This document shows, piece after piece, positions 26,144 to 34,393 of a stretch of DNA of 36,663 bases. Position 1 is the stretch's first letter, and each line of letters starts with the position of its first letter. The stretch is from contig NZ_WQCA01000024.1 in the NCBI RefSeq assembly GCF_013032445.1, positions 1 through 36,663 of the forward strand, in the 5' to 3' direction. Made by a program: the position numbers and the translations under genes. This DNA comes from Ruegeria arenilitoris. GTDB taxonomy: Bacteria; Pseudomonadota; Alphaproteobacteria; Rhodobacterales; Rhodobacteraceae. A model generated the notes under the pieces. It was not told where the DNA came from, did no database searches, and saw nothing but the letters and a program-made list of their open reading frames with translations.

Positions 26144-27112
26144 ATGACCCGACAGACCATAGCAATCCTTGAACCCGGCTACGCCACCTATGACACCGAG
26201 GCCTCGGTGCTGGCGGCGCAGGGCGCTCAGATCGCGCCGGTCAAACCGGAGACTGAGGCGGTCCCGGCATTGCAGGCGCTGGACCCGGTCGCCATCCTGG
26301 TGCGGGAACGCACCGTGGATGCGGCGGTGATCGATGCCTGCCCGAACCTGAAAGTCGTCGTCCGCTATGGGGTGGGCGTCGACAATATCGATCTGGATTA
26401 CGCGCGGTCGCGCGGGATTTATGTTGCCAATGTACCCGATTACGGCGCCGAAACCGAAGTGAGCGAACACGCGCTGGCCCTGTATCTGGCGGTGCAGCGG
26501 CGCATTCCGTCCCGCGACGGCGAGGTGCGGCAGGGTCAGTGGGGCATTGGTCAAGCTGCCCAGATACCTGGTCGCGAAAACGCCACTCTGGGCTTGATCG
26601 GCTGCGGCAAGATCGGATTACAGGCGGCACAGAAATTCCGGGCGCTAGGGTTCACATCGGTTCTGGTGTTCGACCCCTACCTGACGGACGATGCGGCGGA
26701 TGCGGCGGACGTGCATAAAGTTGACCTGGCCGACCTGTGCAAGACCGCTGACGTCATCAGCCTCCACGCGCCGCTGACACCCGAGACGCGGCATATTCTG
26801 GACGCCGGTCACATCGCGCTGATGAAACCGACCTCGGTCGTGATCAACGTCTCTCGCGGTGGGTTGGTAGATGAGGCGGCGCTGGCCGATGCCCTGAACC
26901 AGGGGCGGGTTTTCGGCGCCGGTATCGATGTGTTCGAACAGGAACCGGTCGCGCCGGACAATCCGCTGCTGCACAGCCGCAACACCATCGTTTCGGACCA
27001 TGCCGCCTGGTATTCCGAGCGCTCGGTCGCGGTGCTGCAGCGATGCGCGGCGCGCGAGGTCGCAAGGGTTCTGAACGATGAGCATCCCGATCATTGGGTG
27101 AACAAATGGTAG
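26144..27112 (+). CDS. D-isomer-specific 2-hydroxyacid dehydrogenase, CtBP/phosphoglycerate dehydrogenase-like
   Basis: A 322-residue NAD(P)-dependent dehydrogenase. The start at 26144 has GAGGGA 6 bases upstream, favoured over an ATG at 26126. The Rossmann motif is GLIGCGKIG at about 146-154. Family catalytic residues are visible: Arg in INVSRGGLVDE, Glu in DVFEQEP and His in SDHAAW. It could oxidise or reduce a sugar-acid-derived hydroxyacid at the cytoplasmic entry of the pathway. Its last 7 bases overlap the aldolase start. The substrate is not determinable from sequence. Confidence 0.88.
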   Translation: MTRQTIAILEPGYATYDTEASVLAAQGAQIAPVKPETEAVPALQALDPVAILVRERTVDAAVIDACPNLKVVVRYGVGVDNIDLDYARSRGIYVANVPDYGAETEVSEHALALYLAVQRRIPSRDGEVRQGQWGIGQAAQIPGRENATLGLIGCGKIGLQAAQKFRALGFTSVLVFDPYLTDDAADAADVHKVDLADLCKTADVISLHAPLTPETRHILDAGHIALMKPTSVVINVSRGGLVDEAALADALNQGRVFGAGIDVFEQEPVAPDNPLLHSRNTIVSDHAAWYSERSVAVLQRCAAREVARVLNDEHPDHWVNKW

Positions 27113-27765
27113 ATTTGGTCAGCACCCTACGATCGGCGCAAATTGTCCCGGTGATCCGCCACAGCGACCCTGAGATCGCTTTGACGGCCTGCGACCTGCT
27201 GGCCGAGGCCGGAATTGGCGCATTGGAGATCACCACTACGGTTCCGGATGCCGCTGCCCTGATCGCCGAACTGCGCCAACGCCATCCTGAAATTTGTACC
27301 GGCGCCGGAACAGTTCTTGACGCTGGTCAGGCTGACAAGGTGTTGGCGGCCGGTGCCGAGTTTGTTGTCTCTCCGTGTTGGAGCGATGCTGCCGCGCGGG
27401 AAGTCAGGGCCGCAAAAGTGCCCTATCTGCCCGGCGCAATGACCCCGGGCGAGGTTCACCATCATGTCGAAAATGGCGCCGCGGTGATCAAGATTTATCC
27501 GGCCGATGCTGCCGGTGGGCCCGGCTTCTTGAAAGCCGTCAAATCCGTGTTTCCCGGCCTCGCCCTGATGCCGACCGGCGGCGTGTCTCCTGACACCGCG
27601 CAATCCTATCTGAACGCCGGCGCGCTTTGCGTCGGCATGGGTGGAAACCTGCTGCCCGCCCGGGCGCTTGAGGCCGGGCACATCAGCCTGGCCCGCGCAG
27701 AAATCAACGCGGCCCTCTCGGCCGCATCCTTTCAATCTTCCCAACGTAAGAGGATACTTTCATGA
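27106..27765 (+). CDS. eda: KDPG/KHG-type aldolase
   Basis: A 219-residue class I aldolase of the 2-keto-3-deoxy-6-phosphogluconate / 4-hydroxy-2-oxoglutarate family. Glu41 in EITTTVPDA and the Schiff-base Lys129 in IKIYPAD match the family active site. GAGTVLDAGQADKVLAAGAEFVVSPCWS and MPTGGVSPD are typical. It splits the phosphorylated keto-deoxy acid into pyruvate and glyceraldehyde 3-phosphate (or a close analogue), following the sugar kinase encoded downstream. ATG 27106 is used because it overlaps the upstream stop. It could instead act on KDPGal. It is coupled to the next gene by ATGA. Confidence 0.92.
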   Translation: MVDLVSTLRSAQIVPVIRHSDPEIALTACDLLAEAGIGALEITTTVPDAAALIAELRQRHPEICTGAGTVLDAGQADKVLAAGAEFVVSPCWSDAAAREVRAAKVPYLPGAMTPGEVHHHVENGAAVIKIYPADAAGGPGFLKAVKSVFPGLALMPTGGVSPDTAQSYLNAGALCVGMGGNLLPARALEAGHISLARAEINAALSAASFQSSQRKRILS

Positions 27766-28412
27766 ACACCCAAGAACTCGTTGCCGGGTTTCGCGACGTG
27801 GCCACCGCATCCGTCGCGGATGCTGTGGACAAGGTTGCGGGCAAGACCGGCTTTTTACCCGCTTCGATCAAACCACGCATCAACGAAAAGAAGATCGTCG
27901 GCCCGGCCGTAACAATTCTGGAAGGCCCCACCGACGAATTCCTGTCGCCGCAGCACGCGCTGGACGCCATCGACGAATCTGAGGCCGGCTCGGTCATAGT
28001 GATCTCAACCAATGGCACCACTGATGTGGCGCTGTGGGGCGGTCTGATGACCGCCGGTGCCGTGGCCAACAAACACGAAGGCGCGGTTCTGGATGGCGGC
28101 GTGCGCGATCTGGTTGAGATCAAGCGCGACTACGACTTCCCGGTTTATTCCCGCTGCGTTAACCCGGGCACCACTTTGGGTCGCGTTCGCACGCTGGCAT
28201 CGAATGTAGAGGTCGACATGGGCGGTGTGATTGTCCACCCCGGCGACATTATCGTGGCTGATATCGATGGTGCGGTTGTGGTTCCCCGTGAGCATGCTGA
28301 AACCATCTTGGAAATGGCGCGCGAGATTGATGAGCGCGAAGCCGAACAGGCACGTCTGATCATCGAAAGCGGCTCGCTGCGCGAAGGTCTGGCGAAATAC
28401 GGCCGCATCTAA
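27762..28412 (+). CDS. RraA-family protein (HMG/CHA aldolase or oxaloacetate decarboxylase-like)
   Basis: A 216-residue RraA-fold protein. The LWGGLMTAGAVANKHEGAVLDGGVRDL region carries the Arg-Asp pair of the 4-hydroxy-4-methyl-2-oxoglutarate aldolase active site (VRD), and PGDIIVADIDGAVVVP follows. In catabolic operons such proteins are usually metal-dependent pyruvate aldolases or decarboxylases, not regulators of RNase E. Here it sits next to a KDPG-type aldolase, so it may cleave a second keto acid. The start overlaps the upstream stop (ATGA). Confidence 0.87.
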   Translation: MNTQELVAGFRDVATASVADAVDKVAGKTGFLPASIKPRINEKKIVGPAVTILEGPTDEFLSPQHALDAIDESEAGSVIVISTNGTTDVALWGGLMTAGAVANKHEGAVLDGGVRDLVEIKRDYDFPVYSRCVNPGTTLGRVRTLASNVEVDMGGVIVHPGDIIVADIDGAVVVPREHAETILEMAREIDEREAEQARLIIESGSLREGLAKYGRI

Positions 28413-28425
28413 AATACTAAAACGC

Positions 28426-28454
28426 CCCGCAGGTTGCTCGCAACAACCTGCGGG
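28426..28454 (+). terminator. strong intercistronic hairpin
   Basis: CCCGCAGGTTG-CTCGCAA-CAACCTGCGGG is a perfect 11-bp stem with a 7-base loop just after the RraA-like gene. No T-run follows, so it may be an mRNA-stability or attenuation element that lowers expression of the exported protein downstream, or mark an operon break. Confidence 0.6.
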
Positions 28455-28482
28455 ACACCAGAGCTCAGCAAGGGAGGAATAC

Positions 28483-29673
28483 ATGCTGAAACGAATGCTC
28501 AACACGGTGGCCCTTACCGCCGTTCTGGCCACCCCGGCGCTCGCGAACGGGCCCGAGGTCGTCGCGGAATGGAACAGTCTGCCCTATGCCGTCAAGGACG
28601 AGGCGACAAAATCCGCCTGGGAGGGCAGTGAAATTTTCGGCAAGGCGCTGATTCAGGGCGCCAAGGTCGATAGTCAGGGCAACATCTATGTCTCAACCGC
28701 GCGCTGGGGCGGGGCCGAGATACCCTCGACCCTGTCTAAGCTGGTCAAAGACGGAGACACGTGGGAGCTTGAGGCGTTTCCCTCCGAGGATATGAACGGC
28801 ACGTCGAACCCGGATGGTCTGAAGGCCGTGCTGGGGTTCGAGATCGACCGCAATGACGTGATGTGGATTCTGGATCAGGGTCACGTGGCTGGCCCGCCGT
28901 TCGAAGACGGCGACGCAAAGCTGGTGCTGTGGGATCTGAAAGAGAACAAGGAAATCCAGCGCTATGTCTTCACGGCGGAAGAGGCGGATCGCCAGTGTTC
29001 CTTCCTGAACGATCTGGCCGTCGATAACGATACCGGCTTTGCCTATATCGCCGACAGCGGCATTTTCTGTGACCCGCTGCATGGTGGTCTGATCGTCTAT
29101 GACAGCAACACCAACTCGGTGCGTCGTATTCTGGATCAGCATCGTTTCACCAATGACGAGCCGAACTTTTTCTTCAACATCGACGACCGTCCGGTTCTGA
29201 AGAATGGTGGGATGCGTACAGGTGCTGACGGCATCGCGCTGTCGGGCGACAAGGAAACGCTGTACTGGACCAACCTGACCGGCAATCACCTGTATAGCCT
29301 GCCGACCGAGGTCCTGCGCGATTTCGAAGCCAATGAAACCGCAATCGAAAACGCGGTTGAGGTTGCCGCCGTGTTGCCCTCGAACACTGACGGGATGACC
29401 GCGGATAACGCGGGTAATATCTACATGACCGCGTTGTCTCTGGATGGGATCATGAAATTCGATGAATCCACCCGTCAGCTCAGCCGTTTCGTGCACCACC
29501 CGGAAATGAACTGGCCCGACACGCTGGCATGGGGCCCGGATGGCGAGATGTATGTGGTCTCGAACCACCTGCATATCTGGGTCGATGGCGACATGAACTT
29601 TGAAGACCCCGAAATCCCGAATTTCCGCATCTGGAAAATACCGGGTGTCGGGCAAAGCTATACGTCCGAATAA
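28483..29673 (+). CDS. exported beta-propeller protein, Yellow/major royal jelly or SMP-30-like
   Basis: A 396-residue protein with a Sec signal (TVALTAVLATPALA, cleaved after about residue 21). The mature part reads as repeated propeller blades: VDSQGNIYVSTARWGG, IDRNDVMWILDQG, NDLAVDNDTGFAYIADSG, GADGIALSGDKETLYWTNLTGNHLYSLP, TADNAGNIYMTALSLDGIMKF and WGPDGEMYVVSNHLH. SMP-30 relatives are lactonases; the Yellow branch is poorly understood in bacteria. Its place among sugar-acid genes suggests periplasmic lactone opening or ligand handling before uptake. AAGGGAGG precedes the start. Confidence 0.85.
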   Translation: MLKRMLNTVALTAVLATPALANGPEVVAEWNSLPYAVKDEATKSAWEGSEIFGKALIQGAKVDSQGNIYVSTARWGGAEIPSTLSKLVKDGDTWELEAFPSEDMNGTSNPDGLKAVLGFEIDRNDVMWILDQGHVAGPPFEDGDAKLVLWDLKENKEIQRYVFTAEEADRQCSFLNDLAVDNDTGFAYIADSGIFCDPLHGGLIVYDSNTNSVRRILDQHRFTNDEPNFFFNIDDRPVLKNGGMRTGADGIALSGDKETLYWTNLTGNHLYSLPTEVLRDFEANETAIENAVEVAAVLPSNTDGMTADNAGNIYMTALSLDGIMKFDESTRQLSRFVHHPEMNWPDTLAWGPDGEMYVVSNHLHIWVDGDMNFEDPEIPNFRIWKIPGVGQSYTSE

Positions 29674-29689
29674 TCCTGGCAAACTCCTT

Positions 29690-29711
29690 GGTCAGCCCAG
29701 CGGGGCTGGCC
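29690..29711 (+). terminator. GC-rich hairpin after the propeller gene
   Basis: GGTCAGCCC-AGCG-GGGCTGGCC forms a 9-bp stem with one G-T pair and a 4-base loop, followed only by CTTT. It could be a partial terminator between the propeller and kinase genes. Confidence 0.55.
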
Positions 29712-29734
29712 CCTTTAGCAAAGATGAGATGATC

Positions 29735-30652
29735 ATGACCCCCGATATTCTGTGCCTTGGCGAACCGATGCTGGAGTTCAACCAGCAGCCCGACGGGAAC
29801 TATCTGCCCGGACATGGCGGCGATACCTCGAACTGTGCCATCGCCGCCGCGCGACAGGGGGCATCCGTTGGATATTTGACGCATATCGGGGCGGATACGT
29901 TCGGCAATTCCTTCATGGAGTTGTGGCAGGCTGAAGGCGTTGACACCTCGACCGTTCGTCAGGTCTCGGACGCCCATACCGGCGTGTATTTCGTGACCCA
30001 CGGCGCGAACGGGCATGAATTCAGCTATTTCCGCGCCGGGTCCGCCAGCAGCCGGATGGGGCCGGATGATCTGCCGGTGGCCGCGCTGCAATCGGTCAAG
30101 ATCCTGCATGTGTCAGGCATCAGCCAAGCGATTTCCGACACCGCTGCAGATGCTGTGTTTGCCGCCATCCGGATGTTGAAAGAGGCCGGGGGTATGGTCT
30201 CTTACGATACCAACCTGCGGCTGAAACTCTGGCCAATCGAACGAGCGCGGGCCGTGACCCATGCCGCCATGGCGCAGTGCGACATCGCGCTGCCCGGGAT
30301 GGACGACGCCGAGCAACTGACCGGCCTGTCCGACCCGGATGCCATTGCCGATTTCTACCTGAACCTGGGCGCTAAAATCGTCGCGCTGACACTGGGGGCC
30401 GAGGGCACTCTGGTCGCAACACCCGACAAACGCGAACGGGTCAAAGGCCGCCAGGTCGAGGCGGTGGATGCCACGGCTGCGGGCGACACATTTGACGGTG
30501 CTTTCCTGTCTCGTATTGTTGCGGGTGATGACCCGTTTCAGGCCGCACGTTATGCCAACGCCGCGGCCGCCCTTTCGACCCAAGGGTACGGTGCAGTTGC
30601 CCCAATGCCTCGCAAAGACGCGGTCGAGGCGTTTCTTGCGGAAGGAGACTGA
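29735..30652 (+). CDS. kdgK: PfkB-family sugar kinase, 2-keto-3-deoxygluconate kinase-like
   Basis: About 305 residues of the ribokinase/PfkB family. The N-terminal ILCLGEPMLEFNQQ and GGDTSNCAIAAARQGASVGYLTHIGADTFG and the C-terminal VDATAAGDTFDGAF (anion-hole and catalytic Asp in AAGD) follow the KDG kinase pattern. It probably phosphorylates 2-keto-3-deoxygluconate or the galacto isomer, feeding the aldolase at 27106. Starts at 29729 and 29735 are both possible; 29735 fits the GAG site and family N-termini better. It is followed after 3 bases by the SDR gene. Confidence 0.88.
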   Translation: MTPDILCLGEPMLEFNQQPDGNYLPGHGGDTSNCAIAAARQGASVGYLTHIGADTFGNSFMELWQAEGVDTSTVRQVSDAHTGVYFVTHGANGHEFSYFRAGSASSRMGPDDLPVAALQSVKILHVSGISQAISDTAADAVFAAIRMLKEAGGMVSYDTNLRLKLWPIERARAVTHAAMAQCDIALPGMDDAEQLTGLSDPDAIADFYLNLGAKIVALTLGAEGTLVATPDKRERVKGRQVEAVDATAAGDTFDGAFLSRIVAGDDPFQAARYANAAAALSTQGYGAVAPMPRKDAVEAFLAEGD

Positions 30653-30655
30653 CCC

Positions 30656-31360
30656 TTGAAACACGCCGTTGTTATTGGTGGAACCCGCGGCATTGGCGCT
30701 GGTATCGCGGGCGAGTTGCGCCGCAAGGGATGGCGTATCACCGCAACCGGCGTCGGGGCTGACGAGGTTTCGGCCTATGCCTCGCAACACCCTGACGACA
30801 TTTGCGCGCAATTGGATGTGCGGGATACTCAGGCCGTAACCGTGTTCTTTGGAGAGATTGAGCACCTCGACGGACTGGCCAATTGCGCAGGCGTTCTGGC
30901 CCGCGGTGCGGAATACGAGATCGAGACCTTTGAAACGGTGATCGACATCAACCTGACCGGGACCATGCGCTGTTGTCTGGCTGCGCAGCCCCTGCTGGCC
31001 GCGTCGGGCGGGGCGGTCGTGAACACGGCCTCGATGCTCAGTTATTTCGGTGGGCCTCTGGTCCCGGCCTATTCCGCAAGTAAGGGCGGGGTGGCGCAAC
31101 TGACAAAGGCGCTGGCCGGAAAATGGGCCGTAGACGGCGTACGCGTCAATGCGGTTGCCCCGGGGTGGATCGAAACCGAAATGACCGAGGCCCTGCGCGC
31201 CGATCCGGCCCGCAACCAGCCGATCCTGGGTCGGACACCGCTGGACCGCTGGGGTAAACCTGCGGAAGTGGGCGCACTGGCCGCGTGGCTGCTGTCGGAT
31301 GAGGCCGCCTTCGTGACCGGAGCCGTCTATCCCGTGGACGGCGGCTATTCTGCAATGTGA
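30656..31360 (+). CDS. short-chain dehydrogenase/reductase (classical SDR)
   Basis: A 234-residue SDR starting at TTG 30656, with GGAAGGAG 9-10 bases upstream. The NAD(P) motif GGTRGIG is at 8-14. NCAGV, the catalytic Ser in NTASMLS, and Tyr and Lys in AYSASKGG form the usual triad. It probably interconverts a hydroxyl and keto group of a sugar acid in the surrounding pathway. It is tightly packed in the operon. Confidence 0.9.
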   Translation: MKHAVVIGGTRGIGAGIAGELRRKGWRITATGVGADEVSAYASQHPDDICAQLDVRDTQAVTVFFGEIEHLDGLANCAGVLARGAEYEIETFETVIDINLTGTMRCCLAAQPLLAASGGAVVNTASMLSYFGGPLVPAYSASKGGVAQLTKALAGKWAVDGVRVNAVAPGWIETEMTEALRADPARNQPILGRTPLDRWGKPAEVGALAAWLLSDEAAFVTGAVYPVDGGYSAM

Positions 31361-31372
31361 GGAGGACCTCTG

Positions 31373-31900
31373 ATGCCAGTACAAGGACAGGACGACGATC
31401 CCAGAATGCCCTACCAACTGCCTTTTCCAAAGGATGCGCAGGAGGAAATCGTCATTCCCGACGCTGTGGCCGAGGATGAGCGCGTCTGGGTGCCGCAAAC
31501 CGAAAACGTCTCGTTCCGGCCTTTGTGCCTGAACCGGTCGCAGGGATATTGGATGAACCTGCTGCGGGTGCGGAAATCCGGTGTTCTGTCGCGGCACCGG
31601 CATCCGCAGCCCGTTCACGGCTTTGTTCTGAAAGGCCGCTGGCACTATCTGGAACATGACTGGGTGGCGCAGGAAGGCGGCTATGTGTTCGAGCCGCCGG
31701 GCGAAACCCACACGCTGGTTGTGCCCGATGATGTCGATGAGATGATCACCTATTTCCAGGTCAACGGCGTGATGCTCTATGTCGATCCATGGGGCAAAAC
31801 CATGGGCTACGAGGACGTCTTTACCAAGATCGACATGTGCCGTAATCACTATGAAGAGGTTGGTTTGGGGACAGATTATGTCGAGCAATTCATCAGGTAG
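31373..31900 (+). CDS. cupin, 2,4'-dihydroxyacetophenone dioxygenase-like
   Basis: A 175-residue single-domain cupin. The metal site is recognisable as RHRHPQPVHGFVLKGRWHYLE (His residues of cupin motif 1) and GETHTL (motif 2). Similar proteins include 2,4'-dihydroxyacetophenone dioxygenase, an iron C-C cleaving enzyme. In a sugar-acid operon it is more likely an isomerase or a dioxygenase for a small keto compound. The start follows AGGAGG. Its last bases overlap the methylglyoxal synthase gene by 23 bases. Confidence 0.83.
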   Translation: MPVQGQDDDPRMPYQLPFPKDAQEEIVIPDAVAEDERVWVPQTENVSFRPLCLNRSQGYWMNLLRVRKSGVLSRHRHPQPVHGFVLKGRWHYLEHDWVAQEGGYVFEPPGETHTLVVPDDVDEMITYFQVNGVMLYVDPWGKTMGYEDVFTKIDMCRNHYEEVGLGTDYVEQFIR

Positions 31901-32324
31901 ACCGCTGAAACTGGCGCTGGTTGCCCATGACGCCAAGAAAGACCTGATGGTCGAATGGGCCCGGTCCCACGCTGACACGCTGCGCCGGGCGCAGCTGTTC
32001 GCCACCGGAACCACCGGTGGCCGCATCAGCGCCGCCTTGCCTGAACTTCAGGTCACCGCGCTGAACAGCGGCCCGTTGGGAGGCGATCAGCAGCTTGGCG
32101 CGATGATCTGCGAGGGCCGGCTGGACGGTCTGTTCTTTTTCATCGATCCGATGTCGCCGATGCCACATGACGTGGATGTCAAAGCCCTGAGCCGGTTGGC
32201 GATTGTTTACGACCTGCCTTTTGCAAGCAGTCCGAGCACAGCGGATTTCGTACTGACAGGTCTGACCGGATCAAATTCGGTATCTGAGCCTTCGCAGGGT
32301 GCTACCTTCAAATCCGACCCGTAG
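31878..32324 (+). CDS. mgsA: methylglyoxal synthase
   Basis: A 148-residue protein, close to the 152 residues of the E. coli enzyme. Start 31878 lies inside the cupin gene; longer starts add unrelated sequence. KLALVAHD, FATGTTGGRI, SGPLGGDQQLGAMI with Asp70, and DPMSPMPHDVDVKAL with His97 and Asp100 match the active site. It turns dihydroxyacetone phosphate into methylglyoxal and phosphate, a phosphate-releasing bypass of lower glycolysis. It is the last gene of the operon, where it could relieve triose-phosphate build-up from aldolase action. Confidence 0.93.
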   Translation: MSSNSSGRPLKLALVAHDAKKDLMVEWARSHADTLRRAQLFATGTTGGRISAALPELQVTALNSGPLGGDQQLGAMICEGRLDGLFFFIDPMSPMPHDVDVKALSRLAIVYDLPFASSPSTADFVLTGLTGSNSVSEPSQGATFKSDP

Positions 32325-32446
32325 TTTCTGGCAACTGCAGCTTTGGGGCGTGGGTGTGTTTTGGTGCTGTCGTACGCGGTGCTCAGGAAAGGGCCGCTGG
32401 ACGTCGCAGACGCATTTGCCCGCACGGGTGCGCAAGCGGAATGACT
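32325..32446. other. spacer between convergent genes
   Basis: Separates methylglyoxal synthase and a LysR gene. No strong terminator stem was found; only short GC-rich complementary patches near 32415-32440. Confidence 0.3.
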
Positions 32447-33355
32447 TTACGGTCGCCGGTGTGGCAGGACAGCTTGTTCGAGCACCTCGACGAGGAACCT
32501 TCCCAATGGTGAGGCCTGGCTTTTCTGTGTCCAGATCATTTCTGATTGCCACGGCGGCATCTCAATCGGTAAAGGCAGCACCGCGCATCCGGCCCGTTGC
32601 GCGATGTCTCCAAGCGATGCGGGAACGGTTGCGATTAGGTCGGAGGACGCGATGACTAACGGCAAGGCCGTGAACTGCGCACATGTCATCACGACGTTAC
32701 GACGTAACCCCTGACGTTTCAGGATCCGATCTACCTCGCCTTCAAAATCGTGGCTCAACGTCATGAGCGCGTGCCGGGCCTTTAGAAACATGTCCAGAGT
32801 CAGATCAGGCCCCACGTAAGGATGATCGGTCCGCGCAATGCAGACAAAGCCGTCCTTCAGGATAGGGCGGCGATGCAGTCGTGCGGGCAGGTGGCCGAAG
32901 TGACCGATTACCAAATCGATGGCTTCGTTCTCCAGTTCCGCCAGAGATCTTGCCTTGTCCAAAGGTGCGAAACTGACCCGTAGATTTGGGGCGGCATGTT
33001 CAAGGTGTTTCATCACCAACGGCGCAAGTGTCAAAACAACCAGATCTGCGGCGGCGATGGTCACCCGGTCGCCACACTTCATCGGGTCAAACTCTGCCGG
33101 TGTCAGCATATTCGAGACAAGGTCCAGCGCCAGACGGATTTGAGGGGCTAATTCCTCGGCGCGCTCGGTCGGCATCATGCCGCCAGGGCTACGCTGGAAC
33201 AACGGATCATCAAATTGTGCCCGCAACCGGTTGAGCGCGTTGCTCATCGACGGTTGCGCCAGCCCGATCCGCGCCCCGGCGTTTCCCACATGGCGTTCCT
33301 GATAGAGGGCATCGAAAGCTTTGAGAAGGTTCAGATCTAGTGCATTTACATTCAT
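32447..33355 (-). CDS. LysR-family regulator, NodD/LinR-like branch
   Basis: A 302-residue LysR protein. LDLNLLKAFDALYQERHVGNAGARIGLAQPSMSNALNRLRAQFDDPLFQRSPGGMMPTERA is the helix-turn-helix block of the branch that includes NodD and aromatic-degradation activators. The effector domain follows. It is divergent from the SDR gene at 33475 with 119 bases between, and probably controls it. Confidence 0.9.
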   Translation of the reverse strand: MNVNALDLNLLKAFDALYQERHVGNAGARIGLAQPSMSNALNRLRAQFDDPLFQRSPGGMMPTERAEELAPQIRLALDLVSNMLTPAEFDPMKCGDRVTIAAADLVVLTLAPLVMKHLEHAAPNLRVSFAPLDKARSLAELENEAIDLVIGHFGHLPARLHRRPILKDGFVCIARTDHPYVGPDLTLDMFLKARHALMTLSHDFEGEVDRILKRQGLRRNVVMTCAQFTALPLVIASSDLIATVPASLGDIAQRAGCAVLPLPIEMPPWQSEMIWTQKSQASPLGRFLVEVLEQAVLPHRRP

Positions 33356-33474
33356 GTTGTCAATTTAACAAATGCGATAAATCTATTTCAACTATGAACT
33401 TCCGCGATCTATCTCTGTAACACCAAGTAATCTCCCGCGTTCGTTAACCGAATGTGGTGAAACAGGAGAAGACC

Positions 33475-34215
33475 ATGACCAATCCATTCAAAGCCGCTCT
33501 GGCCGGAAAGCACGTCGTCGTTGTCGGAGGCGGCAGTGGTATGGGCAAGGCCACCGCGCAGATGGCGGTTGGCATGGGGGCTCAAGTCACCATTGCCAGC
33601 CGGAACGTGGCCAAGCTTAGCGCAGTAGCTTCGGAGATTGGCGGAAACGTAACAACCTCCCCTGTCGATATGACCGATGAGCCCGGCATCAGGGTCTGGG
33701 CCACATCATTGGGCACAGTCGACCATCTGGTCATTTCAGCGTCCAGCGCTGCACATGGGGCCTTTGCCGACTTGCCCACCACTGATCTGCGCGCCATGTT
33801 CGACGCCAAGTTCACCGGGCCTTATGTGACGGCCCGCGAGGTTTTGCCCTATCTGGCAGAGGGCGCGTCGATCACATTATTCTCGGGCGTGCTCAGCCGC
33901 CGGCCTTCGGCAGGCGCCACCGGTCTTGGCGCAGTGAATGCCGCGGTCGAAGCGCTTGCCAAAGGGCTGGCGCAGGAATTGGCGGGCAGGGCGCGGGTGA
34001 ACTGTATCAGCCCCGGCATGGTGGCAACCAAGGCCTATGCAGACATGTCCGAGGCGGACCGGGCAGGCATGTACGCTCAGGTGGGCAAGGCGCTGCCGGT
34101 CGGTCGTGTGGGCAAGGCAGAAGAGATCGCTCAGACTGCCGTCATGGCCATGACCAACGGTTTTCTCACCGGTGCGATTTTGGACGTGGATGGCGGGCAC
34201 ATGGTGCGTGCCTGA
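33475..34215 (+). CDS. divergent SDR-fold protein lacking the YxxxK motif
   Basis: A 246-residue SDR-fold protein. The nucleotide motif GGGSGMG at 18-24 and ASRNVAKL are intact, as are the C-terminal SPGM and DVDGG features. At the catalytic site the usual Tyr and Lys appear as Leu151 and Asn155 (TGLGAVNAAVEAL), and NNAG reads ISAS. It may therefore bind NADP without classical reductase chemistry, or use other residues. The start follows CAGGAGA. The adjacent LysR gene is the likely regulator. Confidence 0.85.
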   Translation: MTNPFKAALAGKHVVVVGGGSGMGKATAQMAVGMGAQVTIASRNVAKLSAVASEIGGNVTTSPVDMTDEPGIRVWATSLGTVDHLVISASSAAHGAFADLPTTDLRAMFDAKFTGPYVTAREVLPYLAEGASITLFSGVLSRRPSAGATGLGAVNAAVEALAKGLAQELAGRARVNCISPGMVATKAYADMSEADRAGMYAQVGKALPVGRVGKAEEIAQTAVMAMTNGFLTGAILDVDGGHMVRA

Positions 34216-34226
34216 CCCAGGCTTCT

Positions 34227-34250
34227 CGGGCAGGCCCAAGCGCCTGCCCG
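34227..34250 (+). terminator. hairpin terminator-like structure
   Basis: CGGGCAGGC-CCAAGC-GCCTGCCCG, a perfect 9-bp stem with a 6-base loop just after the SDR gene. Only a weak T-content region (CGTTCT) follows. Confidence 0.6.
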
Positions 34251-34328
34251 CGTTCTGGGTGGACCCTTCAACTGACGGCCGCTGCCTTGGCTGGGTCATT
34301 TTCCAGCTCTTTCAACGGTTCTGATGGA

Positions 34329-34340
34329 ATGGACATCCCC
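34329..34340 (+). repeat. left subterminal inverted repeat of IS
   Basis: ATGGACATCCCC, exact reverse complement of 35664-35675. Confidence 0.8.
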
Positions 34341-34393
34341 TGATCTCTCATCTGGTAGGTTTTGGAGATGGAAACCATCAGGAGGTTAGCAAA

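Noticed and set aside
30113..32026. 637-codon antisense open frame across kinase, SDR and cupin genes
   Set aside because: It spans several real genes with recognised motifs and has no protein-family character of its own.
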